This document shows positions 44,586 through 53,689 of a stretch of DNA of 64,000 bases, piece after piece (within the stretch, counting starts at the first letter, position 1; each line of letters opens with the position of its first letter). The translations under genes were made by a program, and so were the position numbers. The DNA comes from Confluentibacter sediminis (GTDB lineage: Bacteria > Bacteroidota > Bacteroidia > Flavobacteriales > Flavobacteriaceae): positions 116,657-180,656 of the forward strand of contig NZ_QKPO01000013.1 in NCBI RefSeq assembly GCF_003258355.1, in the 5' to 3' direction. The notes beneath the pieces were generated by a model. That model had not been told where the DNA came from. It worked only from the letters and a program-made list of their open reading frames with translations, and searched no databases.

Positions 44586-45578
44586 ATGCAGAATAAAAAG
44601 ATATTCATTTCCAAGCTTTTCCCTGAAATTGGAGCAGAACTATTAAAAAACGCAGGGTTTAACGTGACCTGTTGGAATGAAGATAGACCCATGACTCCAA
44701 ACGAACTCATTGAAAGTGCCAAGTCCCACAATGCGTTATTTTGTGCTGGATCTGACCTCATTGATAAGCGTTTTTTAAACGCCTGTTCCCACCTAGACAT
44801 TATTTCTCAATTTGCAGCTGGATATGATAATATTGATATTGCTGAAGCTACCAAGTTAGGCATCCCCATTGGTTATGCCCCCAACGCTATGAGTGAGGCT
44901 ACTGCCGATGTGGCTTTTGGTTTAATGATTGCTACATCCAGAAAAATGTTTTATATGCACAAACAAATCATTGATGGCGCATGGAGCTATTTTAAACCGA
45001 AGGCAAATTTGGGCATGGAACTTAAAAATAAAACATTAGGGATTTATGGGTTAGGCCGAATAGGCATGGAAATGGCAAAGCGATGTAAAGGGGCTTATAA
45101 TATGTCTATCATATACCATAATTCCAAACCAAATGAAATGGCTGAAAAGGAATTGAACGCCAGCTATGTTGATTTTGACCAGTTGCTATCCGAGAGTGAC
45201 GTTATTTCCGTTCACTGTTCATTAAATGATAAAACGAAAGGTCTATTTAATAAAGACGCTTTCAATAAAATGAAACCTACATCTATATTTATTAATACCT
45301 CCCGGGGCATGGTTCATAATGAAACGGATTTAATGGAGGCCTTAAAAACCAATACGATTTGGGGAGCAGGATTGGATGTTACAAACCCAGAACCCATGGA
45401 TTCAAATAATCCTCTGTTACATATGGAAAACGTATCAGTTTTACCACATATAGGCTCTGCTACTATAGGGGCTAGAAATGAGATGGCTCGATTGGCTGCA
45501 ACAAACATCATCGCATTTTATACACATAAAACAATTCCACATGTTGTAAATCCTGAAGCTATTCAGATTAAAAAATAG
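44586..45578 (+). CDS. D-isomer-specific 2-hydroxyacid dehydrogenase (hydroxypyruvate/glyoxylate reductase-like)
   Basis: The 330-residue cytosolic enzyme has the NAD(P) motif IYGLGRIG (residues 153-160) and the catalytic triad Arg240 (NTSRG), Glu269 (NPEP) and His288 (LPHIGSAT). The closest described group is D-glycerate dehydrogenase/glyoxylate reductase. It has no signal peptide, unlike almost all other enzymes of the island, and would reduce a keto acid after import. It is divergent from the BASS carrier and lies 103 bases before the second SASA gene. Confidence 0.92.
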   Translation: MQNKKIFISKLFPEIGAELLKNAGFNVTCWNEDRPMTPNELIESAKSHNALFCAGSDLIDKRFLNACSHLDIISQFAAGYDNIDIAEATKLGIPIGYAPNAMSEATADVAFGLMIATSRKMFYMHKQIIDGAWSYFKPKANLGMELKNKTLGIYGLGRIGMEMAKRCKGAYNMSIIYHNSKPNEMAEKELNASYVDFDQLLSESDVISVHCSLNDKTKGLFNKDAFNKMKPTSIFINTSRGMVHNETDLMEALKTNTIWGAGLDVTNPEPMDSNNPLLHMENVSVLPHIGSATIGARNEMARLAATNIIAFYTHKTIPHVVNPEAIQIKK

Positions 45579-45681
45579 TCGATTATACAGTATTTTAATT
45601 TTTTTTTAAACCATTAAAACAACTTGACAAAATTCAATTTAATAAATTGCATTCTTAAAAATATGAAACAATTATATTAAA

Positions 45682-47640
45682 ATGAATCGTCTCCTAGTAG
45701 TAACATTACTCTTATTAACTTCAATTTCAACTTGTTTTGCCGATGTAAAACTTCCAAAACTTATCAGCGACGGCGTGGTACTGCAACGCGATACGAACAT
45801 TCCTGTGTGGGGATGGGCTGCTCCCGGTGAAAAAATAAGGGTGACTTTCAAAGGAAAAACATATAAAGCGACTACTTCTGCCGAAGGTAACTGGACCATA
45901 ACATTGCCTAAAATGAAAGCTGGTGGCCCTTTTACCATGAGTATTTCTGGTAATAACACCGTTGAAGTGAAAGATATTTTAATCGGTGATGTTTGGTTGT
46001 GTACAGGACAATCTAACATGGTTCATGAACTGGACATCCATGATGTGTTATATGCTGATGAGATTAAAAATGCCAACAACCCTAAGATACGACATTTTAA
46101 AATCCCGACAACCACGAGTATTTCAGGCCCTCAAGAAGATTTAGATGGAGGTGAATGGTTAAAAGCCGTGGGCGAAGAAATCAGGCCTTTTTCTGCAGTC
46201 GCCTATTTTTTTGCCAAAAAGATTTATCAAAAATACCATATTCCCATTGGTTTAATTAATGCGAGCGTTGGGGGTACTCCTATAGAAGCTTGGACCCCTA
46301 AAGAAGGTTTTAAGAATTTCCCTGATATCTTAAAGATTATTGAAGAAGATAGAGACACCGCTTTTGTAAACAGCCAAATGCGAGCTGGAGGTTCCTTTAA
46401 CCGCCCCCCTTCCAAACCTTCTGATAAAGGCCTAACAGGGAAACTGCCTTGGTATGATGTCAACTTTACTCCAAAAAAATGGAGACGCATTAATATCCCT
46501 GGCTATTGGGAAGACCAAGGCGCTAAAGATTTGAACGGGGTTGTTTGGTACCGAAGAGAGATAGAACTGCCCGAATCTATGGAAAACAAAGAGGCCAGGG
46601 TCTTTCTAGGTAGAATTGTTGATGCCGACGAACTGTATGTCAATGGTATAAAAGTTGGAGAAAAAACCTATCAATATCCACAAAGGAGATATCAAGTGCC
46701 TGCTAACTTATTAAAAGCTGGCAAGAACATCTTTGTTGTTAGGGTCACTAACACGAATGGAAAAGGCGGTTTTGTTCCAGATAAGCCTTATTATATTTTT
46801 ACAGACAAAGATACGGTTGACCTAAAAGGATACTGGCAGTATAAAGTGGGCGAGGTATTTCCTCCCATGGATTTCTCTTCTTTTGCCAGAAGAAACAACA
46901 ATGGGGAACCCAGACCTAGAAGAATCAATCCTCAAAATGAGCCCACATCTCTTTACAATGCCATGATAGCTCCCTATAAACAATTTCCCATGAAAGGCAT
47001 TTTATGGTATCAAGGGGAAAGCAATACGGGGCAATCTAAAGTTTACGAAAGTTATATGCATGCTTTAATTGAAGGTTGGAGAACCGTCTTCAATCGTCCA
47101 GAGATTCCCGTTATCTATGCACAACTTCCTAATTTTATGGACATCTCTTATGTTCCTTCTGAAAGCAGTTGGGCAGAACTTAGGCAATCGCAATTAAAAG
47201 CGCTTTCTATACCTCATACGGCTATGACGGTGAATATTGATTTAGGCGAATGGAACGACATCCATCCAGATAATAAAAAAGATGTGGGAGAACGCATGGC
47301 TCTTGCAGCACTAAAGCTTGCTTACGGACAAGATCTTGTTTCTTCAGGCCCCTTATATAAAGATTATAAAACAGAAGGGAATAAAATAACCATCTCATTT
47401 TCCCATGTTGGAAGCGGATTGATTACCAGTGATGGGGAAGCATTAAGTGAATTTGCCATAGCCGGAGAAGACAAGACATTTGTTTGGGCGAACGCCACAA
47501 TAGACGGTGACCATGTGGTGGTTTGGAGTGATGAGATTACCGAACCCAAATATGTGCGTTATGCTTGGGCCGATAATCCCGATAATCCCAATCTGTACAA
47601 TAAAGAAGGCTTACCTGCCTCGCCTTTTGAAACTGAATAA
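45682..47640 (+). CDS. Exported sialate O-acetylesterase-like protein with inserted jelly-roll domain
   Basis: The 652-residue enzyme has a signal peptide (ending CFA) and a SASA/SGNH domain split by an inserted beta-sandwich at about residues 250-400. That insert contains GYWEDQGAKDLNGVVWYRREIELPE, RIVDADELYVNG and LLKAGKNIFVVRVTN, as in the sugar-binding domain of GH2 enzymes. Catalytic parts are Ser111 in LCTGQSNM, LWYQGESNTG and NDIHPDNKKDVGERMA. It likely deacetylates a bulky glycan. A strong terminator follows. Confidence 0.88.
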   Translation: MNRLLVVTLLLLTSISTCFADVKLPKLISDGVVLQRDTNIPVWGWAAPGEKIRVTFKGKTYKATTSAEGNWTITLPKMKAGGPFTMSISGNNTVEVKDILIGDVWLCTGQSNMVHELDIHDVLYADEIKNANNPKIRHFKIPTTTSISGPQEDLDGGEWLKAVGEEIRPFSAVAYFFAKKIYQKYHIPIGLINASVGGTPIEAWTPKEGFKNFPDILKIIEEDRDTAFVNSQMRAGGSFNRPPSKPSDKGLTGKLPWYDVNFTPKKWRRINIPGYWEDQGAKDLNGVVWYRREIELPESMENKEARVFLGRIVDADELYVNGIKVGEKTYQYPQRRYQVPANLLKAGKNIFVVRVTNTNGKGGFVPDKPYYIFTDKDTVDLKGYWQYKVGEVFPPMDFSSFARRNNNGEPRPRRINPQNEPTSLYNAMIAPYKQFPMKGILWYQGESNTGQSKVYESYMHALIEGWRTVFNRPEIPVIYAQLPNFMDISYVPSESSWAELRQSQLKALSIPHTAMTVNIDLGEWNDIHPDNKKDVGERMALAALKLAYGQDLVSSGPLYKDYKTEGNKITISFSHVGSGLITSDGEALSEFAIAGEDKTFVWANATIDGDHVVVWSDEITEPKYVRYAWADNPDNPNLYNKEGLPASPFETE

Positions 47641-47663
47641 GATATCTTAAAACACAATCGTAT

Positions 47664-47692
47664 AAAAACCACAACGTCTCGTTGTGGTTTTT
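47664..47692 (+). terminator. Intrinsic terminator closing the catabolic island
   Basis: The perfect stem AAAACCACAACG / CGTTGTGGTTTT with loop TCT is followed by TATTTT. Confidence 0.92.
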
Positions 47693-47749
47693 ATTTTGAT
47701 TTTAATCCAAGGGATTATGTTGAAAATGTTGTTTTTACTATCCAATAAC

Positions 47750-47968
47750 TTAGAGCAATTCTTCACATAGAAAACCCTGATTCATTAAAACACTAGAAAT
47801 GGCATCGCTTTGAATGGTGTCGGCTTCAACTCTTAGAATGTTATCACAATCTTCCAAATCAAAATTCCAATCCCCTTTTTCTGCTATCAAATTATTTAAA
47901 AGGGGCTGTACCATTCTAATATGATCTTTTTTAGAAATCGACGTTTTGAATACTAAAACCGTTTTCAT
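47750..47968 (-). CDS. Small hypothetical protein downstream of DinB
   Basis: This 72-residue protein starts MKTVLVFKTSISKKDHIRMVQPLLNNL and has a beta-alpha-beta-beta-alpha-beta pattern like the ferredoxin-like heavy-metal-associated fold, but without a CxxC motif. The only Cys residues are in LEDCDNILRV and FLCEELL. It lies 20 bases behind the DinB gene on the same strand. Function is unknown. Confidence 0.7.
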   Translation of the reverse strand: MKTVLVFKTSISKKDHIRMVQPLLNNLIAEKGDWNFDLEDCDNILRVEADTIQSDAISSVLMNQGFLCEELL

Positions 47969-47988
47969 TTTAAATGGCTTTTAATTAC

Positions 47989-48486
47989 TTATCTTTCATA
48001 AAATGCTGGTGGCTCAACACCTAATGCACGTAAATACACATAGCCTTGTCCTCTGTGATGAATTTCATTGTCTATGAAGTATAATATCGAAGAGCAAACC
48101 GTACCTTCATATTGTCCAAATATTTTAATGCTTTTTTGGAACTGTTCAGGTTTGATTTGAATCCAATACGTATTGATTTCATCAGTTGCTTCATCCCATA
48201 GCTCCAGTATTTTTGCTTTTTTATTCCCATGCTCCACCTGTTCATTAAGTGGTGATGATACGCCCGTTGCAATTTCTTTAATCCCGGGTCCTGCTATCCC
48301 CAGAAGTTCCATGACCATATCTGAAAAGGGACGCATCCCTCCAATGGTATAGTTGAAAAAAGCCTCCTCAGGAAATGCTTCAATGACTCTGCGGGTTAAC
48401 TTTCTATGCCCTTGCCAATGGTTTATAAGACCTGTTGGCGTAATAACTTGGGGTGATTCTGTGTCTTTTTTTAAACTGGTTTCCAT
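47989..48486 (-). CDS. DinB-family protein
   Basis: The 165-residue protein has a four-helix DinB/YfiT-type fold. Metal-site histidines can be read from NHWQGHRKLTRRV near the N-terminus, and from EIHHRGQGYVYLRALGVEPPAFYER at the end, where H-H-R-G-Q and the PPxFY tail are characteristic. DinB proteins include thiol-dependent transferases and damage-induced proteins. The gene is divergent from a WYL regulator, with a strong double operator between them, and is the likely target of that regulator. Confidence 0.88.
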   Translation of the reverse strand: METSLKKDTESPQVITPTGLINHWQGHRKLTRRVIEAFPEEAFFNYTIGGMRPFSDMVMELLGIAGPGIKEIATGVSSPLNEQVEHGNKKAKILELWDEATDEINTYWIQIKPEQFQKSIKIFGQYEGTVCSSILYFIDNEIHHRGQGYVYLRALGVEPPAFYER

Positions 48487-48540
48487 AATTGTTGATTTTT
48501 AAATGATTTTTTATTCTGAATCAAAATTAAAATGGGCGTA

Positions 48541-48595
48541 TGACAACCCTGTGTCAGTAGCAAAAAATTAATTTATTACTGACACAGGGTTGTCA
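48541..48595. promoter_or_regulatory. Double-palindrome operator between DinB and WYL regulator genes
   Basis: Two 19-base arms (48541-48559 and 48577-48595) are perfect inverted copies separated by 17 bases. Each arm contains its own palindrome TGACA-N6-TGTCA, so two dimer sites lie 36 bases apart in opposite orientation. The arrangement suits cooperative or tetrameric binding by the adjacent WYL regulator. Confidence 0.85.
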
Positions 48596-48710
48596 CAAAC
48601 ACCAGCTTATTTTGTAAAGTGATATTATTGTTATTCGTAACAAAATGAAACCTATTTTTAATTTATTCTTTTATTTGAAATCCTATCTTTGGGAGATATG
48701 TTGTGCCATT

Positions 48711-49670
48711 ATGAGTTTAGATACTGTAAAACGTTTTGATCGTATTGTGGCCATTCTTGTGCAATTACAATCTAAGCGTATTGTGAAAGCCCAAGAATTG
48801 GCAGACCGATTTGAAGTGAGCCTACGTACTATTTATAGAGATGTAAGAACTCTGGAAGCTTCTGGTGTTCCCATCATTAGTGAAGCTGGTGTGGGATATT
48901 CCATTATGGAAGGTTATAGATTGCCTCCCGTGATGTTTACACGGGAAGAGGCAGGAAGTTTTGTTGCCGCAGAGAAGTTTATGCAGAAGTTTTTAGACAA
49001 ATCGTTGGGGAGCTATCACGAGTCTGCTATGTATAAAGTGAAGTCGGTGTTGCGGGGACGTGAAAAAGATTGGGTGTCTGCATTGGAATCCCAAATCATG
49101 GTGGACCCTACGCAAGAGCTGTTCAATAAAAACGTACCCCATGCTTTAGAGATTCTTTTTGAAAGCATTGCAGAAAAGAAACAGGTGTTTTTAAAATACC
49201 AGGCTTTAAATAACGACACGCCTTCCGAAAGGCACTTAGAACCCGTTGGTCTGTTTCATGAAAATGGCTTTTGGTACTTATTGGGCTATTGCCATATTAG
49301 ACATGCCTACAGGCAATTTAGAACCGATAGAATGTTGCGGATTAGCAGAACCCAACTCCCCTTTACCCTGGAACACGGCACCATAGATGAGCATCGTCAA
49401 AAAAAAGAGCCTGTTACAAAAACAAAAGTGAAAATCTTAGTAGATAAAAGTATTGCTCGTTATATCCATAGCAGTAAAAACCACTATGGTTTTGTTTCCG
49501 AAACCACCAAAGGGGCTTATCTGGAAATGACTTTTATGACTTCCAATATAGAAGAGGGCTTTTCCAGATGGTATCTTATGTTTTGTGATTACGCCCAAAT
49601 CATAGAGCCTGAACGTTTAAAACTAAGGGTTAAGGAGATCTTAAAGAAGGCGGAATCCAAACTCAGCTGA
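48711..49670 (+). CDS. WYL-domain transcriptional regulator (YafY/DeoR type)
   Basis: The 319-residue protein has an N-terminal winged helix (KRFDRIVAILVQLQSKRIVKAQELADRFEVSLRTIYRDVRTLEASGVPI) and a WYL ligand-sensing domain (GLFHENGFWYLLGYCHIR...YRQFRTDRMLRI), then a C-terminal extension. I start at ATG 48711 (MSLDTVKRFD), since an upstream ATG at 48645 adds 22 residues unlike the family. It is divergent from DinB, and the double palindrome in between is the likely shared operator. Confidence 0.9.
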   Translation: MSLDTVKRFDRIVAILVQLQSKRIVKAQELADRFEVSLRTIYRDVRTLEASGVPIISEAGVGYSIMEGYRLPPVMFTREEAGSFVAAEKFMQKFLDKSLGSYHESAMYKVKSVLRGREKDWVSALESQIMVDPTQELFNKNVPHALEILFESIAEKKQVFLKYQALNNDTPSERHLEPVGLFHENGFWYLLGYCHIRHAYRQFRTDRMLRISRTQLPFTLEHGTIDEHRQKKEPVTKTKVKILVDKSIARYIHSSKNHYGFVSETTKGAYLEMTFMTSNIEEGFSRWYLMFCDYAQIIEPERLKLRVKEILKKAESKLS

Positions 49671-49705
49671 TATTTAGAATGCCATTCATAAAACCCTTTT
49701 AAAAA

Positions 49706-49933
49706 CTATTTAGGGTACTGCTTTTTAATAGTCCGAATCAACTCTTCCAAACCATTTAGTTTGATTTCATAGATTTGCTGAAGCATATCGCCCAATTTCC
49801 CTTTTGGAAAGCCTTTACTGTGGTACCAAACCACATAATATTCGGGCAAGTCGATTAAATAACGGTCTTTGTATTTGCCGAAGGGCATTTTGGTATGCGC
49901 CAATTCTATTAAAACATTTTTATCGGGTATCAA
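49706..49933 (-). CDS. DUF3820 small protein with TTG start
   Basis: The 75-residue protein matches DUF3820: KMPFGKYKDRYLIDLPEYYVVWYHSKGFPKGKLGDMLQQIYEIKLNGL. Family members usually have about 14 residues before the MPFGKY motif. Here that needs the TTG at 49933, because the frame is closed by the upstream gene's TAG three codons earlier. The junction TAG-CTG-TTG places start and stop side by side, suggesting re-initiation after the LysM gene. Function is unknown. Confidence 0.82.
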   Translation of the reverse strand: MIPDKNVLIELAHTKMPFGKYKDRYLIDLPEYYVVWYHSKGFPKGKLGDMLQQIYEIKLNGLEELIRTIKKQYPK

Positions 49934-49936
49934 CAG

Positions 49937-51880
49937 CTAGTCTTTAACCTCAACAATGTTCAAATCTTCGTACTTTAATAAATAGGCTGAATCATTATAA
50001 TAGCCTCCAAAAAGTTTCTTTTTGTAAGCAAACTTATTTTCAACGTATTCTGTTAAAGCGGATTCATTTGCAGACAGATAAAGATCTTTGGATGTCACCA
50101 ATCGCAATACCACGTCCATCGTTAAATCAAATCCTCTAACCGCTCTTTTGTTAGGCGAGATATTATACAGTTTTGTATAAGCTTTTACAAAGGCGTTATC
50201 ATCGCTTTCGTTATACATTCTTGAATTAGAGGCAAATGTAAAATGAAGTGCCGATAGCTGATTATTGTTCACCTCATCCCCATCAAAAGATGGGTTTTTG
50301 TTAGTGGTCGTGAGGACTATTTTTATCCCTTCTTTGTTTTCCAGTGCATTACCACTTTGGATTAACGAATTCAACAAACTCGTGACATTCGATATAAAGC
50401 CGGCGTTCTTTGTTTCTAAAAACACTACGTTTTTTCCCTGCTTTAACTGTCCTCGTATATCTTCCAGCGTTATATAATAATTGTCTTTACCCTCTTTACT
50501 CTTTCTTGAAAACAATTGCTTCGCGGAAAAGAATTCTCTTTTAAGTTCATTGGACACCGCCATGTTTTCTGAATTGTTATCAGATATAATGATGATATTC
50601 GCGATATCAGTATCTGTTTTCACATAATTAATGAGCTTCGCTTTTAATATATCATCCGATGCCAAGGATTGAAATTCATTATCTTTTAATTGCAAATTCG
50701 TACCAATTGGAGACACTATAGGCACATTAAATCCTCTTAATTCTGAAGCTGCTTTTTCATAACAATTGGGGGTTAAGGGACCAATAACGGCATCTAAATG
50801 CTCAAAATCATGGGATTGAATGATTCTAGATACTTCGCTCACTTCATATTTGGTGTCATACACATCGACTTTAAGCGATATGCCCAGCTTTTTTAAGGAG
50901 TCTACCGCCATTAAAATCCCTGAGTGAAAATCTAATGAGGCTTCTAAATAACGATCGTTGTTGATACTGTTCATGGTGCCAGAGATGGAATCAAAGTCCA
51001 CGCGATTCAATCGAAACGGCAACATAACGGCGATGTGTTTCGAATTATAATCTGAAATTTTCCTTGACAAATCTGAACTGGCAACCTCCGTACCGACGCT
51101 CATGCCAACCGATTTTGAAAAGGGGATCTTCAAAAACATGCCCACCTTTAAACCACTTTCTTTTAAGCCTGGGTTTAAAGCTTCCAATTGTTCTTGTTCT
51201 AATCCTAATTTTAGTTTTAAACGGTAAAAGCCTTCCTTAGGCAAGACTTCGTAATAACTGTATTTTTCATCAACTTCTTTTTCTTTTTCATTCTCTATGT
51301 TAGGCACATATATTTGTTGCCCTTCTTGAAGGGTCTCTCCCATATTGGGATTAAGCGCCTCCAATTCTCCAACAGAGATACCAAACTTATAGGCAATACG
51401 CCATTTCCCTTCTTTAGGCTGTACGATATAGGTTTTAGTACGTTCTTTAGAAGCCACCACTTGGGTTTCTTTAAATACGGGGATTTGAAGCTTATCTCCT
51501 TTTTGAAGGACATTGGCATATAAGAAATCATTATACTTTTTTATCTCGTCTTCGGTTACATGATATTCCTTGGCGATACTATACAACGTTTCTTTACGTG
51601 ATGTTCTGTGGGTTTTAAATCCTTGCAGCTCTTTGGTCGTGGTTACCGTAGGTTTTACGGCTTTTGAAACGGGAATGATTAAAACCGTATTCGCTTTTAA
51701 TCCTTTTTTTACTTCTGGATTTAAACTATAAATATCAAAAGGGGTCACATAATACCGTTTGGCAATGCTCTCTACGGTTTCTCCTTCTTTAACTCGGTGC
51801 GTGCTATAATTTTGTGCAAACGCTGCTGTATGGAGACTAAAAAATAAGATAAAACCTAATACCGAAAAAAATTTAATCAT
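49937..51880 (-). CDS. LysM and periplasmic-binding-domain protein
   Basis: The 647-residue exported protein (signal ending AAFAQ) has four LysM-type modules at about residues 27-70, 88-135, 147-193 and 206-252; for example HRVKEGETVESIAKRYYVTPFDIYSLNPEV. A type I periplasmic-binding domain follows at about 285-647 (HIAVMLPFRLNRVDFDS, VIGPLTPNCYEKAA, VPIVSPIGTN). It should bind peptidoglycan while sensing or presenting a ligand, and similar proteins are common in Flavobacteriia. The next gene (DUF3820) starts right at its stop codon. Confidence 0.88.
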   Translation of the reverse strand: MIKFFSVLGFILFFSLHTAAFAQNYSTHRVKEGETVESIAKRYYVTPFDIYSLNPEVKKGLKANTVLIIPVSKAVKPTVTTTKELQGFKTHRTSRKETLYSIAKEYHVTEDEIKKYNDFLYANVLQKGDKLQIPVFKETQVVASKERTKTYIVQPKEGKWRIAYKFGISVGELEALNPNMGETLQEGQQIYVPNIENEKEKEVDEKYSYYEVLPKEGFYRLKLKLGLEQEQLEALNPGLKESGLKVGMFLKIPFSKSVGMSVGTEVASSDLSRKISDYNSKHIAVMLPFRLNRVDFDSISGTMNSINNDRYLEASLDFHSGILMAVDSLKKLGISLKVDVYDTKYEVSEVSRIIQSHDFEHLDAVIGPLTPNCYEKAASELRGFNVPIVSPIGTNLQLKDNEFQSLASDDILKAKLINYVKTDTDIANIIIISDNNSENMAVSNELKREFFSAKQLFSRKSKEGKDNYYITLEDIRGQLKQGKNVVFLETKNAGFISNVTSLLNSLIQSGNALENKEGIKIVLTTTNKNPSFDGDEVNNNQLSALHFTFASNSRMYNESDDNAFVKAYTKLYNISPNKRAVRGFDLTMDVVLRLVTSKDLYLSANESALTEYVENKFAYKKKLFGGYYNDSAYLLKYEDLNIVEVKD

Positions 51881-52062
51881 GTAATTATTTTTAATGCTTT
51901 AAGATGTTTCTAAAGTGTTTATCAATATATCCCTTTACATATAGTATGCCAAAAAATCCTATCTGGCATATATACGCTTTGTATTAGCAAAAAGACCATC
52001 TTACTAATTATAAAGTTAGTTTAAAAAACCAAAACCTCGCCGATTATTTATCCACAATGGAT

Positions 52063-53598
52063 TTATTCCCACTCAATCGTAGCGGGCGGTTTGGAACTGA
52101 TGTCGTAAACTACTCTATTCACGCCCTTTACTTTATTGATGATATCGTTGGAAGTTTTTTGAAGAAATTCATAAGGTAAATTTACCCAATCGGCGGTCAT
52201 CCCATCGGTACTTTCTACAGCTCTAAGGGCTACGCATTTTTCATAGGTACGTTCATCTCCCATCACTCCTACACTATTTACTGGCAATAGCATCGCGCCG
52301 GCTTGCCACACTTTATCGTAGAGTCCCCAGGCTTTTAATCCATCAATAAAAATAGCATCTACTTCTTGTAGAATACGTACTTTTTCGGCGGTAATATCGC
52401 CTAAAATACGGATTCCCAAGCCAGGTCCGGGGAACGGATGACGTCCTAAAAGCTCCGAATCTATTCCTAATGTCGCGCCTACGCGTCTCACCTCATCTTT
52501 AAACAAGGCTCGTAAGGGTTCTACGATTTTAAGTTTCATAAAATCTGGTAAGCCTCCTACATTGTGGTGACTTTTTATGGTTGCCGAAGGGCCGCCTGTG
52601 GCGGACACACTCTCAATGACATCAGGATAAATAGTCCCTTGTGCCAACCATTTCACTTCTGTAAGTTTATGGGCTTCATCATCAAATACCTCAATAAAGG
52701 CATTACCGATGGCTTTACGTTTTTTCTCTGGATCTTCAATACCTGCCAGCGCCTCTAAAAACCGTTTGGAGGCATCGACACCTTTTACATTCAATCCCAT
52801 GCCTTTGTATTGGTTCAAGACATTTTCAAATTCGTTTTTACGAAGCAAGCCGTTATTTACAAAAATACAGTATAGGTTTTTACCGATGGCTTTGTTTAGC
52901 AATACGGCAGCTACTGTAGAGTCTACTCCTCCCGATAATCCTAAAACTACTTTATCGTTACCTACTTTGTCTTGAAGGGCTTCTACGGTTTCTTCAACAA
53001 AGGATTGTGGCGTCCAATCTTGTTTGACACCTGCTATATGTACTAAAAAGTTTTCCAACAATTGTTTTCCATCTGTGCTATGATAGACTTCCGGATGGAA
53101 TTGAATGGCATAGGTTTCTTCGCCTTCAATTCTATAGGCTGCATTCTCCACATCGTGGGTACTGGCTATCAATACCCCTTGGGTTGGTAAATGTTTGATG
53201 GTATCGCTATGGCTCATCCAAACTTGACTGCCTTTATGGATGTTATCAAAAAAGGGTTCGTCGTTTTTAATAAAGGACAGGTTAGCGCGACCGTATTCCC
53301 TGGTATTTGAAGGGGCCACTTCACCTCCTGAAAAATGTGCTAAATACTGTGCCCCATAGCAAACGGCCAGCATAGGCTTTTTACCTCTAATTTGAGATAA
53401 ATCCGGATGTGGTGCATCGTCGCCTCTTACCGAAAACGGACTCCCAGAAAGTACCACCGCCTGGTATTCTGAAACGTTTTGTGGCATCTTGTTATAAGGG
53501 TGAATTTCGCAATAAATATTGAGTTCTCTAACTCGTCGGGCAATCAGTTGTGTGTATTGAGACCCGAAATCTAAAATAAGTACCTTGTTATGTTGCAT
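52063..53598 (-). CDS. guaA: GMP synthase (glutamine-hydrolysing)
   Basis: GuaA converts XMP to GMP. The 511-residue protein has the class I glutaminase domain (Cys in [11 protein letters not shown], His/Glu in QFHPEV), the ATP pyrophosphatase domain (P-loop [12 protein letters not shown]) and the C-terminal dimerisation domain ([13 protein letters not shown], ending KPPATIEWE). I start at ATG 53598 ([17 protein letters not shown]), the conserved N-terminus. Upstream in-frame codons lie inside a promoter-like element. Confidence 0.97.
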   Translation of the reverse strand: MQHNKVLILDFGSQYTQLIARRVRELNIYCEIHPYNKMPQNVSEYQAVVLSGSPFSVRGDDAPHPDLSQIRGKKPMLAVCYGAQYLAHFSGGEVAPSNTREYGRANLSFIKNDEPFFDNIHKGSQVWMSHSDTIKHLPTQGVLIASTHDVENAAYRIEGEETYAIQFHPEVYHSTDGKQLLENFLVHIAGVKQDWTPQSFVEETVEALQDKVGNDKVVLGLSGGVDSTVAAVLLNKAIGKNLYCIFVNNGLLRKNEFENVLNQYKGMGLNVKGVDASKRFLEALAGIEDPEKKRKAIGNAFIEVFDDEAHKLTEVKWLAQGTIYPDVIESVSATGGPSATIKSHHNVGGLPDFMKLKIVEPLRALFKDEVRRVGATLGIDSELLGRHPFPGPGLGIRILGDITAEKVRILQEVDAIFIDGLKAWGLYDKVWQAGAMLLPVNSVGVMGDERTYEKCVALRAVESTDGMTADWVNLPYEFLQKTSNDIINKVKGVNRVVYDISSKPPATIEWE

Positions 53599-53601
53599 GC
53601 G

Positions 53602-53630
53602 CAAAAATAACAATGATTTTATAATTTCAA
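53602..53630 (-). promoter_or_regulatory. Promoter-like element directly before guaA
   Basis: On the minus strand, TTG and TATTTTTG are separated by 18 bases, an exact match to the flavobacterial consensus. The final G is only three bases from the ATG, so transcription from here would give a leaderless or nearly leaderless guaA mRNA. Confidence 0.5.
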
Positions 53631-53689
53631 TTTACGATTTTGGATTTTTTTATATTAAGCTTTCGTTTAAGTTTTTCACCTTGGGCTAA

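Noticed and set aside
26299..47640. The island as a classical polysaccharide utilisation locus
   Set aside because: No SusC barrel, SusD lipoprotein, hybrid two-component regulator or recognisable glycoside hydrolase is present.
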